From the NCBI RefSeq assembly GCF_036711975.1, contig NC_091966.1, positions 31,751,501 through 31,815,500 of the forward strand: a stretch of DNA of 64,000 nucleotides, read 5' to 3'. The notes below the pieces were generated by a model. That model was not told the DNA's origin and searched no databases. It saw nothing but the letters and a program-made list of their open reading frames with translations. The translations under genes were made by a program, and so were the position numbers. This stretch comes from Onthophagus taurus (taxonomy: Eukaryota; Arthropoda; Insecta; Coleoptera; Scarabaeidae). This document shows positions 21,547 to 33,239 of the stretch, piece by piece. Each line of letters begins with the position of its first letter. Position 1 is the first letter of the stretch.

Positions 21547-23389
21547 TATAACAACAACTCACGATATTGATATCCTAATAAATCTAATAGAGGATGTTAA
21601 AAAAAGCTTTAAAGAATGTAAATCCGATAATAATGATTCAAATCTCGTTATTGCAAAATTCCTTACAATACACCTGTCGTGATATCGATAGGAATCGTGA
21701 ATCGGTGAACGTTCATTGAACGGACGGACACTGACGGACACGAGATGGGAATTATAATGACCCCAAGTCTCGACGGAGGTGTTTGGTCATTTGCACTAAG
21801 TAAGTCTCCCATCGTGACAACTTTCCAGACTATAATTAGAGTTGAATGAGGGTGCAGATTATTGAATAACGTTTTATAGAAGGTGGGTATTAAGCGCATG
21901 TCCGGTATTACCTTCAATTCATTGCAATTATTTGATAAAACCCAAAATCTTTTAAAGCTTTTAAAACACCGTAAAAAATTTCAAGAAAAACTTACATACC
22001 CTAAAAATTGTGGATGTTCTCGCTTATTTTTTAACTCCACATTTCACATTTCGGTCACAAAAAAAATAAATCACTTTATAGTTTTTAATGTAGTTTATTT
22101 TATAATACACAAAATTTAACAAAACAAAAAATGATACAAATTTGTAGCACTATTTAAAAAAAGTTTTTACTTTTAAAGTAATCAATCACAATTAAATTAT
22201 AAAATGATGAATAGTGATAAAAAAAGTTTGTTTGGGGTGAAAAAGAAACATAACCACCCGGATTAAAAAATTAATTCGAACGGCTTTTAAATGTTGATGC
22301 TTTCGAAAACGTCGCGCTTTCGTTTGGACGCAGAGCGTTATAGTATAACCTCCCTGGCATTCCTGGTCGAACTAACCTGCGCGCCTGCTCGACAAAGCTT
22401 TCCCTTCCCCTTCTAGACAGTCTTTTCGAGACACCCCACCACCACGTCCCGTCATAAATGTATTATGCGGTCAATTTTTGACTTTGCACCCCGCGCATTT
22501 TACAGGTGGTCGAAATGATACTTTTTTAAGATAGGCATTAACTATTTGCATTTCAATTATATACAAAATCCCGCTTTAAAGTGACAACATTATTAATTGG
22601 TAATTACTAATAAATGTAATTGCAAAATATAATAAACGATAAACCGCTTGTGAAGTGAGATCGTATTTGCTCGTTTTATTTATATTCGATACAGCTAATG
22701 AGAATGGGGTGTAATGGGTTGTAATTGAATTAGTATCGATTCTACCTTATACCTGTTGAATGTGATTGTAAATCATTATGTAAGGCTAACAGATTACTTA
22801 AACATTTAGTTTAAACAAATATTTTTTGAACCTACAATCTGATATATTATTGTAAACCTAGTCTTAAAATATTGGAATACATGCTATGGAAAGCACCAAA
22901 TAAATGTATAATAATGTAAATATAAACGTTAATAAATTATTATGAACCTAAGTTATTGTTAATTACGTTACCATCATTAACCTCGTAACTAACTAAGACG
23001 TAAATATCTGTCATGATTGCGTAACGTTATGAGAAACTCGCCACTCAAGAGGTTAATAAACTTATTCTATTTCTAAATTACACAAATGTTCTAAATTCCG
23101 TGCCCTCATCCCTATGTTCGAGAATTGTTAGATATACGAAGAAAATTAAATTGAGAAAAATATGTCATAGTTTTTGAAATATTGTTGTAAATAGCTTTTA
23201 TTTTGTCTACAACCATTATTTCAATTTTCCTGAAAAAATCATAAAAAAGGATATACTTTGTTCTTTCTATATCTGCCAAATTGTTGTAAAGTTAGAAAGA
23301 GGGAGGGAAAATAGCTTTATTCGGATATCGACCGTTATAGGGTTTTTCCGCTTACATTAATTATAAAATAACAGTATATTTATGTTAGT
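21547..23389. other. Intergenic with a GC-richer patch at 22270-22510
   Basis: No gene recognised. 22270-22510 is markedly richer in CG (cgcgcgcctgctcg, ccaccaccacgtcccgtc) than its AT-rich flanks and could be conserved regulatory DNA. This is a composition observation only. Confidence 0.3.
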
Positions 23390-24674
23390 TCTTCATATAA
23401 TGTTTTAGGTCTTTCTTCGTTTGTTCGAGTTTTGCACATCTGATGTAGGGTCTCTTGCTCAGCATTTTTGGAGAATTTTTCTTTCAGTATTTTATGCCTC
23501 TCTGAGATGGTTTTATTTCCGTTCTTGAATATAGATCCTCATTGTTTATGTTGTGGAGTGGATTGTTCGGGTGTCTAATTTTTGTCAGAATTCGTAGACA
23601 TTTTCTTTCTGCTTTCCTGATTACTTCCTTTGTTGACTCCGGGGAACATATAGTTGTGAGATGTCTATAATCGAGGAGTGGTCGGCATATACTATTATAA
23701 ATCTGTGTCGCAGATTTTACAGAAATACCTCGGTCTTTGTAGCTCAATGATCTAAAATGTTTTGCTCGTCTTGTTACCTCTGTTTGTAGTGTGCTTTGAA
23801 TTTCAACTTGTTGTCCAGGGTTATGCACAAATATTTGACCAAGTTTGTAGGTTTTGTAATTGATGTGCCTGTCGTGATGTGCTGGGATTGATCAATGATT
23901 CTGGAGTGTGGGATCAATAGTTTGAATTTGTCCGGATTGGGGTGACTCTCCATTTGTGGAACCATGATGATATGTTGTTGTATAGCGTCTGGAGTGATTC
24001 TATTGCTATTTGAAGGTTTTTTTCATGCGATATTAGTGTTGTGTCATCTGCATATTAAAGTATGTAGCTATCCGGATCAATATAGTTGGTGTCTGGATGG
24101 GTTGGAGGGTATATATCATAGCAGTAGACGTTGTACATGGTAGGTGAGATTGGGGATCCTTGAGGTAGTCCTTAGAGGGGGGAGAAAGGGAAGGATGTAG
24201 CATTATTAATTTTGATGCTCAGTATCCTGTCGTGAAGATATTAATCTATAATTTTCAGGTAGAGTGTAGGTATTCCTAATTTATCCATCTCGTATAGAAG
24301 GCCCTGGTGCCAGACTGTGTCGAAGGCTTTATTTATGTCAAGAAATAAGATCGCACCTTTCTGTGATGTAGGTTCGTAACTTGTATGTTATTTGTGAGAA
24401 TAATGAGTGGAATTGTTGATTGTTTCTGTTAGAAGCCGAATTGGTATATAGGGGTTTTGTCTTTGATAAGGTGAAGAATTCTGGAGTTAAGGATACTTTC
24501 GTAGATTTTTCCAATTATAGACAGTAGGGTGATAGGGCGGTAGCATTGTGGAAGAGAATGGTTTGTTCCAGGTTTGGGGATTGTTGTAATTGTAGCTTTT
24601 TTCCATATTGATGGGAATATAAGGTTTTGCATGCAAAAATTGAAAATTTTACGGCTTAAGTTATTCACACTCAC
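23390..24674 (-). pseudogene. Jockey/I-type LINE, reverse transcriptase to C-terminus, decayed
   Basis: On the minus strand the RT landmarks appear in order across shifted frames: IWKKATITTIPKPG and YRPITLLSIIGKIYESIL (24429-24674), AILFLDINKAFDTVWHQGL (near 24300), GLPQGSPISPTMYN (near 24150) and YADDTTLISH (YADD at 24043-24054). Next come KPTNLVKYLCITLDNKLKFK and the C-terminal block YNSICRPLLDYRHLTT with KAERKCLRIL. Stops sit just before the PQGSP and YADD motifs, and there are several frameshifts. The 5' part (endonuclease and gag) is missing, as usual for 5'-truncated LINE insertions. The stop near 23390 marks the end of the coding part. Confidence 0.8.
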
Positions 24675-25229
24675 GTTTGAACATTCAATATTTAAGAAGA
24701 TAAAAGTTAGTTTTTGTTTTTATATTTATACCGTACGATTCAACAAAGTGGGGCCGTTATGCCACTCGCGATAAGTGATTCTTTTTATAACACAATGAAA
24801 ATGACTTGGAACAATCTGATGATAAAGAATTTTGCAGAGAATATGGCACAGTAATTGAGAATGAAAGTGAATCTCTTAATGACACCATTGAATATTTTCA
24901 ACAGATTTGGGACACAAAGAGAAGTCTACCTGATATAAAACAATTTTATGAAATACCTGCAATTAATTCACTGTGCCTACATACACTAAATCATAATTAT
25001 AAAAATATGTTTAGAGTTTCTGATTACTAACGCTGCACTAGTATCATTTCTAATATAACAAGAAATCGGTTTGGTCTTAATTTACCAGATATTCGTTTCT
25101 CAAAAAACATTATAATTAATAGTTGTTCACATTGAAAGTTAAAACCGCAGTATTAAATTACATTTTCAGATTTATTTAGTTTTTTAAACACTTTAAAAAC
25201 CTTTAACATTTTAAAAATTATCACTTCGA
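24675..25229. other. Spacer with an unexplained 74-codon plus-strand frame
   Basis: 24806-25030 (plus) is open and acidic, with SDDKEFCREYGTVIENESES and IEYFQQIWDTKRSLPDIKQF. It shows no clear start, splice sites or recognised family. It may be a scrap of a transposon gene or an exon of an unknown gene. Confidence 0.25.
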
Positions 25230-25745
25230 AGAAGTGCGTTACAAATTGAAATTAGTAAATCGCACCTCTCCAGAATTTACCAAGAAAATAAAATTAAATC
25301 ATTTAGACCACGATTTAGACAAACTTTGGATGCCGGGGATGATGCCAAACGTTTGGATTTCTGTCTTGAGATTAGACATAAATTGATTGTATTTTCGGAT
25401 GAAAGCACCTTTTCAACAAATGGCATTATTTCTTTCCAGCATTGTCGTTATTGGAGTGATGTAAATCGAAATTTTACACTCTCTAGACGTAGTCAACATT
25501 TTAAAAAAGTAAATGTATGGCCATATTTCTTCGATGGAAATGTAAATCAACAGAAATATTTGGATATGTTACAAAATTATTTCAATGAACAACTTGATGA
25601 ATTACCCTTAAATTTTACGGTCAATGTACTTTCATCAAGACGGTTGCCCAGCTCACCATTTACACATTGTGACTGAATGGTTAAATTTACAATTTCGTCA
25701 AAAATGGATTGGATGAAATGGAGCTATTTTATGGCTAGCACGTAG
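25230..25745 (+). pseudogene. Tc1/mariner-type transposase pseudogene
   Basis: Plus-strand reading gives KSHLSRIYQENK (end of the DNA-binding helices), DAGDDAKRLDFCL, then KLIVFSDESTFSTNG with the first catalytic Asp and HCRYWSDVNRN. KVNVWPYFFDGNVNQQKYLD follows, and after a frameshift FHQDGCPAHHLHIVTEWL with the second catalytic Asp. The third catalytic region (expected WxxRSPDLxPxD) is broken: WIG, a stop, NGAILWLARSPF, then a stop and no Asp. The N-terminus is also missing. FSDES and QDGCPAH are characteristic of the IS630-Tc1-mariner superfamily. Confidence 0.8.
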
Positions 25746-27099
25746 TCCATTTTAACATTTATCCATTTTAACATTTTAAGACTCGGTATTCATTTTAAAG
25801 CAGAACTATACCGTGTCTTGTTTAGTAATTAGTACTAATAAAACCATTAGGACTATTTTTTTGAGTGGGTTGTGATTGGTAAGGTTGGGTTTCCTCTTGT
25901 TGTATTCATATCTTCTTCTGTTGTATTATTCTCAGTAATACTTTGCATTTCCACCTAAGACTTGTGGTGATTGTAATCCATATTACACGAAAGTACAAAT
26001 GAACCAACCCGAACTAAATTAATAGAAAATTAAGTTAAATAATTTTTAGCAAAAAGTATTTTAAATTCTAATTATTTTGTTTTAAACAATTTCTTTGTCT
26101 ATTGATTTTTTAGGAGCTCTTTTCACATCGAGGTGTAAAACTCATTGTGACATTTAGTAGTAGAACAGTAGTGCCCACTTGATGACCACCGTAACGGTCA
26201 CAGTTCTGGAATGCTACACTTCTCCTCTTAACCCGAAACAGGTCAACAACGTTCTACGTTTGATGAAGTAGTCACAATACAAATAGTTACTCACAGTACA
26301 AATGACGAGAGTAACGTTTTCCTTCACAAGTATGTCGAATATTTAATTTTAAAATCAATATTCAAGTTCAATGAAACAACATTTCTAACACGTTCACTAT
26401 CAAGGGTAAATCTGGGTTATTCATATAGAGCAACGTTTATTTGTGACTCATTCGTATTTTTAAAACAAGAAACTATTAGATTACGGTAATCTAATAGGCT
26501 CAATAACACGTTCAACAATGGACTTTTATTATGTCTTTCAAAATTTGTTTATTTATCCTGAAATAATTTTAATGCGTATTGTTCTAAAATAAAATAATCT
26601 TTAATTCGCAATATGAACGCAAATAAAAACCCTTGATATATAGTCCATACAGCCAGAAGTGCGAATGACTCACCGCGTGAAAAGTTACAAAATAGCGCAT
26701 TCATGATAAGCCTTTTCGTATAAATTTAAAGTAACGTTTATTTTTCCTATGAGAACTTCTAAAACAGTCATCAATACATAATCCTATCAGTTTTCAAAAC
26801 ACGTGGCACTTGAGCCGGTTTGTATATCTTTAAGAGAATGGTGTGAGTCTACTTTGTTGATTCATAATTTTCCACATAATCTTGATAAAACATAATTACA
26901 CGCCCTTATAAAGAATTGTCTTCCAAGAGTGCTAATAAATAAAAGTGTTTTCGCAAAAATTACTTTATGTTTCACGATTCAGTATTGTGTTCAAAAAATA
27001 TCTTTCAGTGTTCTAAAAATTCTATTTAATACTTATTAATCCCACCCATTCTAACGTCTTTGATACCCTCGACGTAAAATATGAAGATTCTTATGGTTC
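25746..27099. other. Intergenic, nothing recognised
   Basis: AT-rich with no supportable gene, RNA or repeat. Confidence 0.35.
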
Positions 27100-27640
27100 C
27101 AATAATGATGGATGTGGTTAGTAGATTTGAATTTTTCAAAGTCCAATAAATCGCGAAATAAAAATTCCTGAAAATCTGACAACGCTATGCGGAGATATGT
27201 TGCAGAGTGTCTTTAGTATGCCCGTTGATCGCGTCATGTCGCAGATATCAGTTTCGAGAAAAGTGCGAAGTATCATTCATCGATGATTAAAAGGTGCTTC
27301 TCCATGACAATGCACGGCCTCCTACTGTAGTTGCGACAATGCAGCTCTTTCAGTCTTTTTAATGAGATGTGTGTTGTCACCGACCATATAGCCCAGACTT
27401 CGTTCAATGCGATTTCCATCTCTTTGTTCACATAAAATGCTAGCTAGGAGTCCAGAAGTTTGTCTCAGACAACGAGCTGCAGATCAGCGTCGGGAATTGT
27501 CTTAAGGTGCAGGCAGCTGCCTTCTATGAAGATGGTATTGAAAAATTGATGCCACGCTACAACAAATGTCTTAATAGGAACGACGATTATACATATAGAG
27601 AAGCAGCTGTAAGATGTATCTAAATGTTCCAAATAAAACA
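27100..27640 (+). pseudogene. Mariner transposase pseudogene (C-terminal half)
   Basis: Plus-strand frames give LLHDNARPPTVVATMQLF (second catalytic Asp in HDNARPH), then HRPYSPDFVQCDFHLF (third catalytic Asp in YSPDLAPxDxHLF), FVSDNELQ, and AAAFYEDGIEKLMPRYNKCL ending near DDYTYREA. This is the classical mariner family, distinct from the copies at 17.8 and 25.3 kb. Stops and shifts occur between HDNARP and the YSPD block. The first catalytic Asp and the DNA-binding domain are not recognisable. Confidence 0.8.
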
Positions 27641-28976
27641 GTTTTGATTTTTGCAGTGATTTTTATTTTGCAGATCGGGCTTTGAAAAAAATACATAGTC
27701 CTCGTACGGGTATCTCTCGAGCGTCTAGTTGAAAAATTACCACAAAACATCTACATCACTAATTGGATATGACGTGACTCAAGGTTGACCTTGAATATTT
27801 TGGAGCACTAAACATTGCGGGGTGTTGCGTTGTAATGATATCTTATCGCCAGTTAATGTTGTTTTCCTGACATTGGCTCTTTGGTGGGGAGCTAATCCTG
27901 ACTAGGAAGTAATCGAGGCCAGCTCAGCCTGCCTCGTTCCCTGATCAAAAATGGACTAATCAATTATTTAAGATAAAATTGGATAACTAAATTGGGCTGT
28001 GAGTGTGTAAAAATATCGTATATTTTGGCATTGTTCTTCCTTAATTAGTCGGCGTACTTTTGCTCAACTCAGTAGATGAGAATACGACCACCACGATTAT
28101 TCATTACCTTGAAGATGAAAGCACATTAATTTGGAATATCATTGTGACAATTGCTTCGGTCTCTTCATTACCCTTATACACTCAGGATTTTATAGAGCAC
28201 GGCTACTTCTACATGTGGAGCTCGTTATGGCTTCCTGTAACCTTATAATACTTCCTTAGTTATAAAAAGATGCAAGTGTACTTCTTGGATCGTTTACATA
28301 TGATACAAATAATATAATTTTGAGCAAATTCAAATTGTTAAATAATAGCTCTAAAATGTGTATTGATTCTCATTGCTGACAAGTAAATTAAGTAATAAGT
28401 TTTAATACATAAATAATTGTTATATCTACTTATTAGCTGTTAAATGTTGAATCACTTTGTGTCTTTTAATTCCGAAACAAGTAATAAACTTCTAAATTGG
28501 TCGTAATATACACAGTTTATATAAATTAATATTAATGAAACCGACGGCTACAAACATTAAATCAGTAAACTAGAGAGAAAATCTTTCAGTTGTTCCTCGT
28601 TGTAAATTCAACTTGTATATACAATTGTATACCCACATGAAATGCTCGGATTGTAATCTAGGTTCGATGTACAGTCCCAATTATTTATTGACTATTGTCT
28701 TTTTAAAGTCTCCAGATAATCTTGTGACTTTATTGAAAGAGTGGATCTTGAGGATAATAATCATTCTTTGTAACAATTGATTTTATTGAGTGTCGAAGGA
28801 TAAGTGATTGGGTTTATACAAACAAAAAAATATAAACAGGAAATAATCACAATTAGGTGTAATAACAGTTTATAGTTTAAATTTTAGACACCGAGAATAA
28901 GACGTGACATTAATATGTAATGCTTCACACCAGGCACTAAAATTTCATACACACAACACTCATAAGTGTTAAAATT
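27641..28976. other. Intergenic and presumed 3' region of the minus-strand gene
   Basis: The first 150 bases are mariner 3' flank. No gene is recognised in the rest. Transcripts of the minus-strand gene ending at 28977 would have their 3' UTR in the right-hand part, but no textbook AATAAA was identified within about 110 bases of its stop. Confidence 0.3.
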
Positions 28977-29180
28977 TTACGACCCAGTCGTCACCGCACA
29001 AACAGCTTCCTCCTCGGTTACAAATGGATACGTTAATACAAAATCCCCTAAAGCAGCCTTCTCGTTTTGAATTTCGTAATTGAACACTGCCATATATGTA
29101 AATGTTAAGCCGCGGAATTTCGATTGAACAAGTTTTCTAATCTTAGCAATGAATACAAAATAATCTATTTGAATCGTCCC
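28977..29180 (-). CDS. Terminal coding exon of an unrecognised minus-strand gene
   Basis: The acceptor on the minus strand is good (pyrimidine tract then CTTTTAG at 29181-29187). It opens directly into 67 codons ending in TAA at 28977-28979. The peptide begins GTIQIDYFVFIAKIRKLV, contains GLTFTYMAVFNYE, and ends LTYPFVTEEEAVCAVTTGS. Only this frame is open. Third positions are enriched in G/C (TTC, CGC, GGC, GTG, ACG) relative to the flanks, supporting real coding sequence. It looks like part of a compact alpha/beta domain, not a repeat. I do not recognise the family. It requires a phase-0 upstream exon. The nearest upstream candidate exon (29360-29473) ends in phase 1 at its best donor, so an exon may be missing or the donor choice may be wrong. 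Confidence 0.55.
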   Translation of the reverse strand, partial: GTIQIDYFVFIAKIRKLVQSKFRGLTFTYMAVFNYEIQNEKAALGDFVLTYPFVTEEEAVCAVTTGS

Positions 29181-29359
29181 CTAAAAGAAAGTTAAACGAC
29201 AAGTTACGGCGAAAAAAAGTGAAATGAAATCCTAACATCCTAAAGTCAAAGTAAGAAGCTTTGTCGGGGATCGAGCGTGACGTTTATGGTTTTGGTCGAA
29301 GGTGGTCAAAATCCTTTTGGCAAACATAACAAGAATATTAAGATTATAATATGACGTAC

Positions 29360-29473
29360 TTTCCTGAGTATACAGAGAACGATCGACGTCATGATGGTGA
29401 ATTATAACGTGTATCCTTTCCTCTTCGCTGAGTTTCAGGAGGTATTCGATCGATACTTCCGCTACCGGTTCAC
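29360..29473 (-). CDS. Candidate internal exon of the same minus-strand gene
   Basis: The acceptor TTATTTCAG ends at 29474. The exon is open in one frame as EPVAEVSIEYLLKLSEEERI, then HVIIHHHDVDRSLYTQE. The consensus donor GTACGT follows at 29354-29359. Codon use is CG-rich (GTCGATCG, CTCCTG) against AT-rich flanks. A possible further exon upstream (minus strand, ending near 29511, YRANLERYDTQYG) joins it in phase. The open frame also continues past the donor for about 30 codons, so the exon end is not certain. Confidence 0.45.
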
Positions 29474-29788
29474 CTGAAATAACTATTGTTCCGACCGTTA
29501 TAATTCCGTGCGAATACCGTATTGTGTATCATAGCGTTCCAGATTTGCCCGGTAGCTACAAAGGACATATTAATTTTCAGATGCCCGTTGGCACAATTCA
29601 AAATACAACACTATTAATTACTGAATGCGGTTGTGTTTAGGATGTTCAAATAGTAACAGTGTCCTATTAAGTAAATTGTAACTAAATTAGAATAAAAAGA
29701 TAAGTTATCTACATAATTGGAGTGAATAAATAAACTGTTATTTATTGAGATAGCATGTTAGACTCTATTTTTGTTAGATCGATAAGGC

Positions 29789-29800
29789 GGAAATACAAAA
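29789..29800 (+). promoter_or_regulatory. Upstream element GGAAATACAAAA of tRNA-Lys
   Basis: Lies at -31 to -20 from the tRNA-Lys gene at 29820. The identical dodecamer sits at -29 to -18 of the tRNA-Lys at 55284-55356, and close variants precede three others. Insect tRNA genes are known to use TATA-like upstream sequences in addition to A and B boxes, so this is probably a pol III upstream element. Confidence 0.6.
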
Positions 29801-29819
29801 ATCGATGTTCTTTTATATA

Positions 29820-29892
29820 GCCCGGGTAGCTCAGTCGGTAGAGCATTGGACTTTTAATCCAAGGGTCCAGGGTTCAAGTCCCTGCTCGGGCG
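29820..29892 (+). tRNA. tRNA-Lys (UUU)
   Basis: 73 nt and identical in sequence to the copy at 20537-20609, on the opposite strand. Anticodon TTT lies in loop CTTTTAA, and all four stems pair. A T8 run follows within a few bases (attta then tttttttt), a strong pol III terminator. It has the upstream element GGAAATACAAAA. Confidence 0.95.
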
Positions 29893-30359
29893 ATTTATTT
29901 TTTTTCTTCTGAAATTTTCAAGATTTTCAGATTATTGAAAAATTAGATTCCATTTCTTGAAGAATTTGCACTTTAATTAAACTGTTTGAACTGTGTTAGT
30001 TCGTTCTCGTTCCACTTTGTTCAATAAAAATATATAACAAAGAAATAAACGCTGAATAACAAATTAAAACTAGAACTAATTAACTAGAACTTGAAACATT
30101 CGAGTTATACAGTGCCTGCTATGCAACTGTATATTTTATTTGTATCCTATGCTGCACTTTCTTGATGCATTAATTACACCTGACAATGCAATCTAGAAAT
30201 TCCACAGAAAGTACAATCCGAAGGAGAAGAAAATGTGCAATGCTGTAATGAAAGCCGTAGTTTAAACTAAGCCTATGAAATGTAGTTTTCCTGCTCCAAT
30301 GAAAAAAAAAATGTGTTAAATTCATAACGTACTTATGTCCTACTTATTTGTTATTGTAT
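29893..30359. other. Spacer, nothing recognised
   Basis: AT-rich flank between the tRNA-Lys and the Harbinger remnant. Confidence 0.35.
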
Positions 30360-31090
30360 AGGTCCCATAGCTGGTACTCATGCTACCCATGCTTTAATAT
30401 TCTTTAACGGGTAAGGCTTCATGACATTATGACTTAGAGGAAATGCATCATCTGCAAGTACAACATAGGGTAGCACGACATTTGTATTAAGTTTCCTGTC
30501 TTTTTGAATATTTAAAAGAGATGTATCATTGAGACATTGCTTTAATTTGCATAATTTTTTGCATCGCGTACTCGGCCATTAGCACCAACATCAACATAAA
30601 GAAATTTATCATTTGCATCTGCCAAAGCAAATAATATAATAAATTCATCGATGATTGAAAGACATTGTCCTTCTCAGATAAAGCTGGTTAATTAGGCATT
30701 GGGAATTCCAGGTTGACGGATAGTAACTATATCCACCTTCTCCACTGGTTTAGTCATCCTAATTTCAACTGAATCTTACATTGACCAATCCTTAATTATA
30801 ACTACGCTGGTGATCATTGAGACATTGCTTCAATGTGCTCCTTGCATAAACTTTTGTATCGCCTACTCGGCTATTAGCACCAACATCAACATAAAGAAAT
30901 TTATAATTTGCATCTGCCAAAGCAAATAGTATACAATACTGTTGAAATGCTTGCGATTGAAACAATTAAAATTGGATTCAAGACATTTAATGTTGATATG
31001 TTTATACTATATTGTGGCAATGATGTTGTAGCCATTCCATTCAATTTCAAACTCCTTTCCAATATTGTCAAATCCTTCTGAAGTGGTCAG
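30360..31090 (-). pseudogene. Harbinger transposase remnant with an internal duplication
   Basis: Minus-strand reading gives EGFDNIGKEFEIEWN (the helix before the first catalytic Asp), ALADANDKFLYVDVGANGRV, NYANLKQCLND and NTNVVLPYVVLADDAFPLSH, which holds the second catalytic Asp, then MKPYPL. This order is that of PIF/Harbinger nucleases. A segment of about 115 bp coding ADANxKFLYVDVGAN is present twice (30525-30636 and 30813-30933). The first catalytic Asp block and the ERxFG end are missing. It belongs to a different Harbinger lineage from the copy at 4.6 kb. Confidence 0.7.
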
Positions 31091-33239
31091 AATCTGTAAA
31101 ATAAAGCAACATAATTTGTTCAATTATGTTATAGTTCAAGCCCAATTTATTGGTTTGTTTATTTTCTAGATTCCTCAACACATAACAACATGATCTTGGG
31201 GAAGTAGATCAACCCCAAACACTGTATATATTGCAGTATACAACCTCAAAGAAAAAAATAAAAACTGGAATTAATAATGTAGACAAACTATTATTTTAAG
31301 CATCAAGTACAACGAAGGAACTTATCCAAGTTAGCAACTGAAAAACTTCTCAAAAAAGGAAGATGAATGGGCAATTCGACAAAACAGCAATGATTATATA
31401 GTCAGGATGGCAATACGAAACATTCAATATGTGTTAATGAAAATGTGGGATATAATCGATGAAATTACTGCTTCCACTCATAACAATTTCTAATGAAATA
31501 AGTAGTTCAAACTCATATGCATGGTCAGTAACATCATGTTAGAATCCTAATTCCATGTTGTTCTTATCAGCAGCGGTGAATATAATTAGCCAAGCTATAC
31601 AAACAGCTAATGTTCAAGAAGGTTTTGAGAGTCAACAATAATAATGTAATATTTCTCATAATATTTTCTCATTGAACATTATATTACTAATATTTGATAA
31701 TAGATCTCTGATATAGAACTATAATAGTGTAATACCGGCTTTAAAAATATTTTATCAGTATCGAGGTTTCACCGTAATTCGATCAAAATTGATTTTTAAA
31801 ATAATTCAACGATGGTGAAAATGACGTATCATAATGATTACATTCCATAAAATAATAAATTTGAATAAAAACAGAAATCAGAATAATTCAGAACGTAAAT
31901 GAGGTAAACGGGCAGTTTATAAATAAATTAAACATATCAAATATCGATGAAAATAAATGTAAAATATCTGAAATAAATATTTTATAAACCCTCGTAAAAT
32001 AATTTTATGTTTGCCAGTAATTTTATACTGAACAATATTGAATTTGTATTATATTATGTACATAGCATAAAATAACATTGAGCTTTTTTATTGCATAAAC
32101 AATCTTCTCGCGTATTAAATTAATAAAAATAAAATATTATATTTAAGCGCATTATACAAGTTTACGTTTTGAAACTATAACAACCTGTTTTTAATAAAAT
32201 CCGAAACCCCGTAGTATCAGTTACAAGCCTGAATAAGCCCGAACCGAAGCGCATCTGACGCAATAAACAAAATTAAAATTTGAGTGCAACTCGGCAATAA
32301 TTTTATTTCGAGTTGATAAGTACTCCGTAACGAGTTTTAGTCGGCAGTTTCCAGTAAATGCGGCCCCATTGAAGTGCGTACCTATATTCCGAAAGAGGGG
32401 GGCCTACGTCCCCCTGGCATACCCAAAACGGACGCCCTTTTCGTCCGCCGTCCTCTTTCCTCCCTTTTCGGCACAGACTCTCCAATCGCAGCCCTGTATC
32501 GCGATTGAGTGTCATGTATTGAAATTTAATTCGAAATAAAGTCGTTTCAACTGCCAGTTGCAGTTCCATCTATATTTAAAACTGTAATTAACCGGCGAAC
32601 GGCACTTGTTTACGGGGGCAAAAACCCACCCCACCCGCTTTGCTCTCTCTCTTCGATGAGGGTGGCATACGCAACCATCCGGTCAAGAGTCACTCAACGT
32701 GATTAGCCCCGGTGGTACTCACTGATACTCTGGCACGTTTTTAGTGACAATCGAAGTTAAAATTTACGAGAAATTCAGTTTAAAAATATTTATTTCAATT
32801 CAAATAGAATAATTTTTTTTGTTGATTAATTTAAATCACATGTCTATATTATTTTTCAAATATTGAAATAAAATCCTGACAGTTTTGTGGTTGTTAGGCT
32901 TCCAAAATCAAGAAATATTCAAAAAATTGTTCAGAATATTATTGAAGTCGTCTAAGGTAGGTAATAGCTGAAATCAACTCACCTGCTATTTTACAAGCAT
33001 TTTTGATCAAGAAACATAATTTAATAGATTATATACAAAGCTTTGTAATATATATATAATCTTATAAAAACAGAGAAATGTCGAGAAGAAAAGTGTTGAA
33101 ACAGGAACATATATATGATAGCACAAAAATTTTTGTGTATAATGTTCATGAAAATCCTGTACATACATAAATTATAAAGGACATGTTGACATAAGAAACT
33201 TATCAGTGGAAAATCTGTTTAAAGCTGTGGCAATTAAAG
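31091..33239. other. Intergenic; CpG-richer island at 32220-32720
   Basis: No gene is recognised. The island 32220-32720 has a composition unlike its flanks (ggggggcctacgtccccctgg, cgtccgccgtcctc) and a GA/TC run gctctctctcttc near 32640 that could bind GAGA factor. An 88-codon minus-strand frame there has no recognised domain and is probably incidental. Confidence 0.3.

Noticed and set aside
32303-32569. 88-codon minus-strand frame in the CpG-rich island
   Set aside because: No splice sites, domain or family match. The frame is open mainly because stop codons are rare in CG-rich DNA.
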